Position numbers and translations under genes: made by a program. From positions 37,275 to 101,274 of the forward strand of contig JAKPGY010000212.1 of NCBI GenBank assembly GCA_029550685.1: a stretch of DNA of 64,000 nucleotides, written 5' to 3'. Below the pieces are notes generated by a model. That model was not told the DNA's origin. It was given only the letters and a program-made list of their open reading frames with translations, and searched no databases. How positions within the stretch are numbered: position 1 is the first letter of the stretch; every line of letters begins with the position of its first letter. Of the stretch, positions 26,461 through 33,696 are shown in pieces. This DNA is from Bacillota bacterium (lineage in GTDB: Bacteria > Bacillota > Syntrophomonadia > Syntrophomonadales > Syntrophomonadaceae).

Positions 26461-27159
26461 TTGAACGAAATAACCAAAGCATTAAAAGCAGCCTTTCCTC
26501 ATACCATTCCTGTTTTTACAGGTTTTACTTTCCTGGGTATTGCCTTTGGAATCTTAATGAACACCAAAGGTTATGGGCTAGGTTGGACGGTGTTGATGAG
26601 CTTATTGGTATTTGCCGGCTCTGCACAGTACGTTACAGTTAATTTTCTTACATCAGTCTTTAATCCCATATACGTATTGCTATTAACATTGATAGTAAAT
26701 GCACGGCATTTATTCTATGGGATTTCGATGCTGGATAAGTACAGAGATACCGGAAAATTCAAACCCTACCTTATCTTTGGCCTGTGCGATGAAACTTTCT
26801 CTATTTTATGTTCCACAAACCCGCCGGAGGGAGTAAATCGAAATTGGTTTATGTTTTTCATCACCTTGCTTAACCATAGCTATTGGGTACTTGGTTCAGC
26901 TCTTGGCGGGCTGTTAGGCTATATGGTTTCTTTTAATACGAAAGGTCTCGATTTTGTATTAACAGCACTCTTTGTTGTAATATTCATCGGCCAATGGAAA
27001 ACTCAAAGAAACCATGGTCCTGCTATAATTGGGGTTTTATGCTCTGTTATCTGTTTGATTATTTTCGGGCGAAGCAATTTTATTATTCCTTCCATGTTTG
27101 CAATACTGGCAGTACTGACCGTGTTCCGAAAGAAAATGACAGGGGAGGGAATAGCGTGA
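26461..27159 (+). CDS. azlC: AzlC-family branched-chain amino acid exporter, large subunit
   Basis: 232-residue membrane protein; with the small AzlD partner it exports branched-chain amino acids or their analogues. Family motifs: AFPHTIPVFTGFTFLGIAFG at the start, LMSLLVFAGSAQYVTVNFL, and LLTLIVNARHLFYGISM. About six TM segments. The TTG start is preceded by GAGAGGT at 8 nt. Its stop overlaps the GTG of azlD (GTGA), the usual tight pairing. No Lrp-type regulator is next to it. Confidence 0.93.
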   Translation: MNEITKALKAAFPHTIPVFTGFTFLGIAFGILMNTKGYGLGWTVLMSLLVFAGSAQYVTVNFLTSVFNPIYVLLLTLIVNARHLFYGISMLDKYRDTGKFKPYLIFGLCDETFSILCSTNPPEGVNRNWFMFFITLLNHSYWVLGSALGGLLGYMVSFNTKGLDFVLTALFVVIFIGQWKTQRNHGPAIIGVLCSVICLIIFGRSNFIIPSMFAILAVLTVFRKKMTGEGIA

Positions 27160-27491
27160 CTTTAACACCTGTTCAAACTTTGATCATTATTTTGATGGCA
27201 ACTCTAGGAACTGTTATAACCAGGTTTTTACCTTTTATTTTATTCTCCGGCAAAAATGGCAATCACCCCTATATCACTTATCTTGGCAATGTATTGCCCT
27301 ATTCAGCAATTGGTTTGCTTGTGGTGTACTGCCTGAAAGATGTCAACTTGCTGAAATCGCCATTCGGTCTACCGGAGGCAGTTGCCATTACCTGCATTGC
27401 GCTGCTGCATTACTGGAAAAACAATGTCCTCCTAAGCATTGGTACGGGAACAATAGTCTATATGTTTCTGGTCCAAAGGGTTTTTCAATAA
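27156..27491 (+). CDS. azlD: AzlD-family branched-chain amino acid exporter, small subunit
   Basis: 111-residue protein with four TM segments, partner of AzlC. The sequence ATLGTVITRFLPFILFSG and the central VLPYSAIGLLVVYCLKD are characteristic. The GTG at 27156 overlaps the azlC stop by 4 bp and follows AGGGGAGGGA, so it is clearly preferred over longer in-frame extensions inside azlC. Ends with hydrophobic IGTGTIVYMFLVQRVF. Confidence 0.92.
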   Translation: MTLTPVQTLIIILMATLGTVITRFLPFILFSGKNGNHPYITYLGNVLPYSAIGLLVVYCLKDVNLLKSPFGLPEAVAITCIALLHYWKNNVLLSIGTGTIVYMFLVQRVFQ

Positions 27492-27800
27492 ATGATAAAA
27501 AACATATATTTAAGCTACCTTTATTTAAGCTACCTTAGCCAGCGGATGTCTGTCTAATCATGCTATAGATAAGAAAAGAGAAAAGGTATTTGTTACAAGC
27601 TTTGTTTTGCGTGTGTTTTTATGCTATCACTATTATTGATTATCAGTTGTTGTAACTGGGCATATGTACCCTTTGGCCCAGATCCCTGGAATAAATCTAA
27701 TATTCAGTTGAGAACCGGCGTTTTCCCGGGTAGCTACAATTTTTTAACAAGACCATTGCCTCCTGTGACAAGGTGTTTATAAAGACTCCGGAAAAAACCA

Positions 27801-27831
27801 TTGACATTAACGTTGCGTAAAGGTGTATAGT
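27801..27831 (+). promoter_or_regulatory. MerR-type promoter with 19-bp spacer
   Basis: TTGACA (27801-27806) and TATAGT (27826-27831) are separated by 19 bp rather than 17. Over-long spacers are the mark of MerR-family promoters, where the regulator twists the DNA to align the elements. The spacer has an ACG-TTG-CGT dyad core. It lies 23 bp from the start of the MerR gene, implying autoregulation. Confidence 0.8.
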
Positions 27832-27853
27832 TGCTTTGTCAGGGGGTGGGACA

Positions 27854-28624
27854 ATGGAATATACAGTACAAAAACTTGCCATTATGGCCGGCATCAGCAC
27901 CAGAACACTGAGGTATTATGACGAGATTGGAATTCTTAAACCGGCCAGGATTAATTCTTCAGGGTATCGCATATACGGTCAGGCTGAGGTTGACAAGTTG
28001 CAGCAGATACTCTTTTACCGGGAGCTTGGCGTAAGCCTGAAAAGTATTAAAGATATAGTAAATGATTCCTCTTTTGACTGTTTAAAGGCGCTCGGGGAAC
28101 ATCGCGAAAAGCTGATTGAAAAAAGGAAACAGCTGGATTTGTTAATTGCAAATGTTGATAAAAGTATAGCTGCTATAGAAAGGAGAGTCAGTATGACTGA
28201 TCCTGAAAAATTTGAAGGCTTTAAACAGAAAATGATTGACGAAAATGAAAAGAAATATGGCAAGGAGATCAGGGCCAGGTATGGAGATGAGCAGGTCGAC
28301 AGGTCAAATAAAAAAATAAGAAGCATGACTGAAACACAGTTTGCCGAAGTAGAAAAACTGGGCGCCGAAATGCTTGAAACACTTAAGGTAGCTATGGCTA
28401 CAGGCGACCCGGCAGGAGAGCTGGCCCAAAAAACTGCGGATATGCATCGCCGGTGGCTGTGCTTTTACTGGGATCATTACACTAAAGAAGCCCATGCCGG
28501 CCTTGCCCGGATGTATGTGGATGATGAGAGATTCGCTGCCTATTATGACCGGATACAGCCGGGTGCAGCGGTGTTTCTAAGAGATGCGATTCTTATTTAC
28601 ACTGGAATGTACAATCAGGCGTAA
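27854..28624 (+). CDS. MerR-family regulator with TipAS-like drug-sensing domain
   Basis: 256 residues. N-terminal MerR winged helix (YTVQKLAIMAGISTRTLRYY, DEIGILKPARINSSGYRIY), a coiled-coil dimer helix (about 75-118), then a C-terminal TipAS-like domain (about 125-250; YGDEQVDRSNKKIRSMTETQ, HRRWLCFYWDHYTKEAHAGL), which in TipA binds thiopeptide antibiotics. The ATG at 27854 follows AGGGGGTGGG; a TTG at 27836 upstream is less likely. The only clear target is its own promoter; azlCD upstream could be another but lies on the other side of the promoter. Confidence 0.88.
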   Translation: MEYTVQKLAIMAGISTRTLRYYDEIGILKPARINSSGYRIYGQAEVDKLQQILFYRELGVSLKSIKDIVNDSSFDCLKALGEHREKLIEKRKQLDLLIANVDKSIAAIERRVSMTDPEKFEGFKQKMIDENEKKYGKEIRARYGDEQVDRSNKKIRSMTETQFAEVEKLGAEMLETLKVAMATGDPAGELAQKTADMHRRWLCFYWDHYTKEAHAGLARMYVDDERFAAYYDRIQPGAAVFLRDAILIYTGMYNQA

Positions 28625-28713
28625 GAGGACGCTAATTCCTAAACTATAAAAACCGCCCTGTAGAACCCACCATGTAAATCCTTCCAATAAAGTTTCTTAA
28701 TCCTCCCTGGGAA

Positions 28714-28827
28714 ACACACGGGGAGGATAAAGAATTTGTGGGCTGCCGCCCTAATCAAAACACCCTTTTTGTAAACAGCTTCAATGCCGGCGGCAGCCGG
28801 GTTCGACTTAATACCGTCAAATGGTGT
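28714..28827 (-). pseudogene. SLH-domain gene fragment
   Basis: On the minus strand the frame reads TPFDGIKSNPAAAGIEAVYK, then KGVLIRAAAHKFFILPV. This closely matches the start of the SLH protein at 44230-44892 (TPFDDIQSNPAAADIEAVYE, KGIMIGTAANKFSPDTF) and similarity is also visible in the DNA. Upstream it hits a stop and downstream it loses similarity, so only about 38 codons remain. It lies antisense to a false N-terminal extension of menA. Confidence 0.7.
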
Positions 28828-28918
28828 TTATGTTAATGAAGGTTTCGCTCTTATACCGGTATTTTTATTTGTAATCAGGAGATTAAGGAATGGACTTGAT
28901 CAAGAGGTGATAGAGCTT

Positions 28919-29857
28919 ATGTTCAAGACTTTCAGGAAGGACAAAGGATTGCCCAAAGCCCCTTTAAAGGGTGGGGGTGAAGTGCAAGTATGGTGGCGCC
29001 TGATGCGCCCTCATACCCTCACGGCTTCTTTTATTCCGGTTTTGATCGGTACATCCCTGGCCCTGTCAGAAGCCGGCCGTATAGATCTTTCCCTCTTCAT
29101 AGCCATGTTCACCGCATGTGTGCTTATTCAGGGAGCCACCAATGTTTTTAACGAGTATTATGATTTCAAGCGCGGGCTGGATACTAAAGAGTCGGTGGGT
29201 ATCGGCGGCACAATTGTTAGAGACGGCATCCACGAGAAGGTAGTTTTTTATACAGGCCTCATTCTTTTAGCGATAGCGGTTTTATTGGGTTTATTTATAA
29301 GTTTCAAGAGCAGTTGGCTGGTTGCGTTGGTTGGACTTGCCTGCATCTTGATGGGTTACCTGTATTCCGGCGGGCCTTTTCCGATTTCTGCTACGCCTTA
29401 TGGGGAATTTCTGGCAGGTTTCTTTATGGGACCTGTTATTATATCCATATCCTTTTTTATCCAAACCGGTATGGTCCAGCATAAAACTATACTTTTATCG
29501 ATACCCACAGGTATTCTGATCGGTGCCATCTTAATGTCGAATAACATCCGGGATCTGGAAGGAGATAAGAAGCACGGGCGCCGCACTCTGGCCATTGTTC
29601 TAGGCAGGGACAGGGCCGTAAAGTTCCTCTCGGGAATGTTTATTTTTTCTTATGCTTGGATTGTTTTTTTAGTTATGTCGATGATGGTTTCACCCTGGTT
29701 GCTCATTGTCTTTGCCAGCGTTCCCAAGGCTGTTGAGGCGATAAGGGGCTTTCGTGGCAAAACGCTGCCGGTGGAAATGATGCCCGCTATGAAAAGCGTG
29801 GCCCAGACGAATACGCTTTTCGGCCTATTTTTGGTTGTGGGGATCCTCTGCAGCTAA
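28919..29857 (+). CDS. menA: UbiA/MenA prenyltransferase (1,4-dihydroxy-2-naphthoate polyprenyltransferase-like)
   Basis: Membrane prenyltransferase that attaches the polyprenyl tail in menaquinone synthesis. 312 residues, eight to nine TM segments. The two aspartate-rich motifs are present: NVFNEYYDFKRGLDT and NNIRDLEGDKKHGRRTL. Together with the MRPHTLTASFIPVLIGTSLA entry these favour MenA over other UbiA enzymes. The ATG at 28919 follows AGAGGTGA; the frame is open to 28784, but that part overlaps an antisense SLH relic and lacks a ribosome site. No other men genes are nearby, so the exact substrate is inferred. Confidence 0.85.
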   Translation: MFKTFRKDKGLPKAPLKGGGEVQVWWRLMRPHTLTASFIPVLIGTSLALSEAGRIDLSLFIAMFTACVLIQGATNVFNEYYDFKRGLDTKESVGIGGTIVRDGIHEKVVFYTGLILLAIAVLLGLFISFKSSWLVALVGLACILMGYLYSGGPFPISATPYGEFLAGFFMGPVIISISFFIQTGMVQHKTILLSIPTGILIGAILMSNNIRDLEGDKKHGRRTLAIVLGRDRAVKFLSGMFIFSYAWIVFLVMSMMVSPWLLIVFASVPKAVEAIRGFRGKTLPVEMMPAMKSVAQTNTLFGLFLVVGILCS

Positions 29858-29900
29858 GTGTCAGAAAATATCGGGGAGTCTTAGTGAATATAGTGTGTGT

Positions 29901-29933
29901 CAGAGAGTCTCTGGGAATGTCAGAGGCTCTCTG
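29901..29933. other. Stem-loop after menA
   Basis: CAGAGAGTCTCTG (29901-29913) and CAGAGGCTCTCTG (29921-29933) form a 13-bp stem with one G-T pair and a 7-nt loop. No T-run follows. It may stabilise or end the menA transcript. The rest of 29858-30110 shows no gene. Confidence 0.5.
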
Positions 29934-30110
29934 TGATTATAGACCCTCTTCCAGTTCCCTTCTAAAATAATACAGCGCTTTACTCAGTCGGCTTTTGATC
30001 TTCCCACCTGGAGAATGGAAACTCAAATTATTTTGATTTTACATCAGTAACTTATACTGAGCTAACTATGATCTAAATATAGAGAAACAAAGAAGAATTT
30101 ATATATACAA

Positions 30111-30169
30111 GAAGGAAAAAGTAAAATCATGTAGAATGTAAAATTTAGGAATAATTGTTTTAGAGGATT
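30111..30169 (+). repeat. CRISPR-like vestige C: leader 5' piece joined to a partial repeat
   Basis: Bases 30111-30154 match 36731-36774 (leader edge of vestige B: GTAGAATGTAAAATTTAGGA is identical). Three bases later GTTTTAGAGGATT (30157-30169) is exactly the 3' part of the 36-bp repeat found in vestiges A and B. The roughly 200 bp of leader and the repeat's 5' half are missing, as if by internal deletion. Confidence 0.6.
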
Positions 30170-30407
30170 TAAGGACGCAGCAGTAATCTTCCAGATTAAA
30201 AAGTGCATCAGGAAAGATTTCGACTTGTTAAAAGTACTTTCAGGCTTACTGATACCGGTGCCTGAACAATATTTAGTGAGTTTTTGCTTACAAAGAAACA
30301 CATACGGTGATTTCTTTATTTTTTTAACTTTTTTGCAGAAGTCTTTTGATCCATATTTATTTGGTAAGGCAATTCAGAGCTTTTATCCCAATGGGAGTGA
30401 TCTGGTC

Positions 30408-32756
30408 GTGAATACCACCAGTTTGAAAAGGGATGATAAAGCCACCTTCGGCCCTTCAGCAGGCGCAGAACGCGTTGTAAGAATAACCAGGCTTATTTTT
30501 CTGAAATATAGACATAAAGTGAATTATATTGGATTGAATCACTGGCTGCTAGGACTTGTAGAGATCCATGGCAGAATGCTGGAAGAAATGGTCGAAGGGA
30601 TTGATATCACATCATTAAAACATTCGTTATATAAGAAGCTTTATGAAAAAGATGCCGGGGATCCAATGTCCCAGGAGGAGCTTGTAAGGAAAGCCGGCTT
30701 TATTGCTTACATCCGCAGGAGAAGAGAGGTCACGGAAAGGGACCTGGCGGTAATAGTCCTGGCAGAGGCAGGTTATTGGATTGATAATGATACAGATATA
30801 AGAATTGGCACTGAACTTGAAGAGGATGCCTGTCAGAAAACCGGATACCGTCCGCTTCAGGAATTCACCGTAGAAGAAATGGAAAAAAGATTTAATGATA
30901 TCTTCGATATAATCGATGAAAATTTCAAAAGAACATTAAAAAGACAGTACTATTGTAGAAATAAATCATACAAAATCCTGGAAAGATACTGCAGGAACCT
31001 GACCATGGAGGCATGTAAAGGGAAACTGGGGAGATTGGTCGGCAGGGAGGAAGAAATCCAGCTCATAATCGAGACACTTTGCCGCCGTACTAAAAGGAAC
31101 CCAATCCTGGTTGGCCCTGCCGGTTCAGGAAAAACGGCCATAATCGAGGGGCTGGCCAATAAGATTGTACTGGGCAAAGTGCCCAAGGAATTGTGTAATG
31201 TGTTTGTTTATGAGCTGCAGCCCTCGGTGCTGGTGGCTATGGCGGTGGAGGACGGCGGGTTGGAAAAAGTAATGAAGGAAATGCTTGCCGAGGCCAGCCA
31301 GCCAGATGTAATACTGTTTATTGATGAAGCACATACAATAATAGGCTCCGGTGGTTTACCCGGCACGTCAGACATTGCCAGCATGCTGAAGCCGCCGCTT
31401 GCCCGGGGGGACATAGCTTGTATAGCGGCTACCACGGAAGACGAGTACTATCGCTTTATTGAACCGGACCCGGCCCTGGCCCGGCGCTTCCAGCCCATCC
31501 GGGTGCAGGAATTGAGCGCTGAGGAAACTTTGAAAGTAGTGTCAATTTTGCGTGATGAACTGAGAATATTGCGCAAAGTATGGGTGTCTGATCATGTCCT
31601 TCGCTGGCTTGTGTATTTCGCCCAGCAATTCATTAAGAACAGGCACTTTCCCGACAAGGCTGTTGATATACTGGAGCAGTGTGTCTCCCATGCCATAACC
31701 CAGGGGAAAAACACGGTTGATCAGGATACCGCAGAATATGTTGCCCAGCGCATTGCAGGGATGCCGCTTGACCTGGAAGAACGCCTGCATCGCCTGAAAA
31801 CAAAAATTAAAGAGGACGGCCTGCTGAATGAAGATGAAGCTATTAATCTGTTAAACCGGCTAAGTGTTACCATGCGGGGATTTGACATGCAACCCGGCAG
31901 GCCCAATGCCGTTGTGCTGCTTTTAGGACAGGCAGCCTGCAACAGTTTAAAACTGGCTGAAACTATTGCTGAATGCCTGTACGGGGCAGTGGAGCGGACA
32001 GTGTCTATTGACTTCAGCCGCATGCAGCACCATACCGATGTTTCCATGCTGATCGGCGCAGCACCGGGGTATGTTGGCTACAGGGAAACACTCCCGATCC
32101 ACCGGGTACTTCAGATGCCTTGCTGCGTCCTGCGGCTTGAGAATATTCACTCTTGCCACCCTAAAGTGCGCGAACTGGTGACAAAGATGCTTTCAGAAGG
32201 AGTCCTGGTCGATACCAATGGAAGGAAAATTTATCTCAGTGATACCATAGTGCTGGTGACTGCCAGTATCACCCTGGAGCAAAAGAAGGTTACCGGCTTC
32301 AGGACAAATGTTGTACCAAGGGTGGAGGACCTTCGCGGGGACATAGAAAGAGAGCTAGGCAGTGAGTTTTTCGAACAGGTCGATGTCGTTTGCACGCACG
32401 CTGTCTCTGCCGACTTTGCAACGCGCCACTGGATACAACACAATTTACTTAACGACCTGTCCGAGCGTCTGCGTAAAATGGGGATAAGAGTTTGCTTTGA
32501 TGACAGTATAATTGATTGGTTATTGAGTATCAGCAGGTGTAAAAACAAAAGAGACTGGGAAAGGCTGGTCGATGGGAGCATAGGGGCTTTCCTGGCACGC
32601 TATTTACCTGAAATTGAAGCAGATAAAAGGATGATAGTAATAAAGTGCGAAAATGGTGAAATAACCGCTGAGATAGCTGAGACAAAAGAAAAACAGGAAA
32701 AGATGGGAAAGATGCTAAGGTTTTTAAAAGAGAATACTAACAATAGCTACATTTAG
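30408..32756 (+). CDS. ClpC/ClpA-like AAA+ protein with degenerate second ATPase domain
   Basis: About 782 residues. A divergent Clp N-domain (about 10-75; FGPSAGAERVVRITR, NYIGLNHWLLGLVE) and helical linker are followed by a D1 AAA+ module with intact Walker A GPAGSGKTAIIEG (from residue 236), Walker B VILFIDEAHTIIGSGG and the ALARRFQPI arginine finger. In D2 the Walker A position reads LLLGQAACNSLKLAE (about 507) and Walker B CCVLRLENIHSCHP (about 572), both unable to bind or hydrolyse ATP normally, yet the pore loop IGAAPGYVGY and a ClpP-loop-like KKVTGFRTN remain. The GTG at 30408 has GGGAGTGA 7 nt upstream; a TTG at 30225 is possible. No clpP, mcsA or ctsR nearby, so it is not the housekeeping ClpC. 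Confidence 0.75.
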   Translation: MNTTSLKRDDKATFGPSAGAERVVRITRLIFLKYRHKVNYIGLNHWLLGLVEIHGRMLEEMVEGIDITSLKHSLYKKLYEKDAGDPMSQEELVRKAGFIAYIRRRREVTERDLAVIVLAEAGYWIDNDTDIRIGTELEEDACQKTGYRPLQEFTVEEMEKRFNDIFDIIDENFKRTLKRQYYCRNKSYKILERYCRNLTMEACKGKLGRLVGREEEIQLIIETLCRRTKRNPILVGPAGSGKTAIIEGLANKIVLGKVPKELCNVFVYELQPSVLVAMAVEDGGLEKVMKEMLAEASQPDVILFIDEAHTIIGSGGLPGTSDIASMLKPPLARGDIACIAATTEDEYYRFIEPDPALARRFQPIRVQELSAEETLKVVSILRDELRILRKVWVSDHVLRWLVYFAQQFIKNRHFPDKAVDILEQCVSHAITQGKNTVDQDTAEYVAQRIAGMPLDLEERLHRLKTKIKEDGLLNEDEAINLLNRLSVTMRGFDMQPGRPNAVVLLLGQAACNSLKLAETIAECLYGAVERTVSIDFSRMQHHTDVSMLIGAAPGYVGYRETLPIHRVLQMPCCVLRLENIHSCHPKVRELVTKMLSEGVLVDTNGRKIYLSDTIVLVTASITLEQKKVTGFRTNVVPRVEDLRGDIERELGSEFFEQVDVVCTHAVSADFATRHWIQHNLLNDLSERLRKMGIRVCFDDSIIDWLLSISRCKNKRDWERLVDGSIGAFLARYLPEIEADKRMIVIKCENGEITAEIAETKEKQEKMGKMLRFLKENTNNSYI

Positions 32757-32805
32757 GGTGAATATCTTTTTTTCTTAATCTAAGAGGATATAGTTGTTTT
32801 TTTAT

Positions 32806-33029
32806 GGAATAAATGCAGGAGGTCGTTTTACCCCAAAAAGGGGGGAGGTACTGCATAGGGATTTAATCTGAAGCAAACAAGAGCAAGAGAAAGAAGGAGA
32901 TAGCGGGAGATAAACTATATATTGCAAATTGCGATATATAGGGATTTTTATCAAAAAAACGGCCTTACACAGACCTCCTGCAAATCAGTGCCTGGAGGTC
33001 TTGAGCCGCAAGGGCTCCAGGAGGCCGCT
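32806..33029 (+). repeat. Leader-like repeat unit A (about 224 bp)
   Basis: From GGAATAAATGCAGGAGGTC to the CRISPR-like repeat at 33030 this region matches 36767-36984 over nearly its full length with scattered differences and small gaps. It holds several stems: ACCCC/GGGGG-type at about 32830-32846, AGACCTCC/GGAGGTCT (32971-33001) and GAGCC/GGCTC (33004-33018). It does not encode a protein. It starts 50 bp after the Clp-like gene. Confidence 0.75.
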
Positions 33030-33139
33030 GTGGAAAAAAATGACCTCGTTTTAAAGAATTGAAGCATGAACTTTTCCCCCAGTGCCCTTTGATATCCCAG
33101 AATGTGGACAAAGATGACCTCGTTTTAGAGGATTTCTAA
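33030..33139 (+). CRISPR. CRISPR-like mini-array A, two degenerate 36-bp repeats
   Basis: Repeat 1 is at 33030-33065 and repeat 2 at 33104-33139, separated by a 38-bp unique spacer. The shared core is ATGACCTCGTTTTA with CCTC/GAGG able to pair, and repeat 1 ends AATTGAAGC, close to the ATTGAAAC tag seen in many CRISPR repeats. Both copies differ from the better preserved copy in array B (36985-37020) at several sites, more so at repeat 2's 3' end, as is normal for a last repeat. No cas gene is in the window. Confidence 0.6.
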
Positions 33140-33213
33140 TGTACACCTTTCTTAAGATTTTTCTTTAGAGGGGTTTTTTTGGCTGTCTGGGAGGTTTGTG
33201 GAATAATTCCGTA

Positions 33214-33528
33214 ATGAAAATGGAAGAGCATAATGAGATGCTTTATGGCAGGTTATTAGACGAAAACGACCTGACAGAAGCCTATAGAAGCCTATATGAA
33301 CCGCGGGATAGTCCACCTTTTGGTTGCTGAAAAACCTATTGACGTGATGGATGACTTTTTCAGGACAGTTATGATGACAAATACGCTCCTTTCCAGAAGG
33401 GCATATATGATCGGCCAGTATATGAATACAGCTTACTTACCCCTAAGGGTGTTGATAAGAAGAAAGTAGAGGAAAATATTCAGGATACTATCAATCAAAT
33501 TAACCAAGTATTCCAGTCTATGAATTAA
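33214..33528 (+). pseudogene. Small unknown gene broken by two frameshifts
   Basis: Three overlapping frames join into one plausible protein of about 105 residues: MKMEEHNEMLYGRLLDENDL plus TEAYRSLYEPR (from ATG 33214), then GIVHLLVAEKPIDVMDDFFR in a second frame (about 33306-33365), then DSYDDKYAPFQKGIYDRPVY and further residues ending TINQINQVFQSMN at the stop 33526-33528. Each piece alone is too short to be noticed. No family was recognised. It sits between the CRISPR-like array A and the interrupted membrane-protein gene. Confidence 0.5.
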
Positions 33529-33696
33529 CTGATGAAGGCAAATACTGGCTGGGAGAGATACAGAGAATGTTTATACATACAAGATGATCAATTGATCCGG
33601 TTTTCACCTCTTTTTTATCCATAATATGCTCATGAGTAAAGATTTGCTTAAACCTTGTGGGGGATAAATATCAGACGTGTAGAAAGGGGCATGTAA

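Noticed and set aside
28784..28918. 45-codon N-terminal extension of the menA frame
   Set aside because: It lacks a ribosome site, overlaps an antisense SLH-gene relic, and a good AGAGGTGA site precedes the ATG at 28919.
30225..30407. Longer Clp-like start at TTG 30225
   Set aside because: The extra 61 residues do not resemble a Clp N-domain, and GTG 30408 has a better ribosome site; kept only as an alternative.
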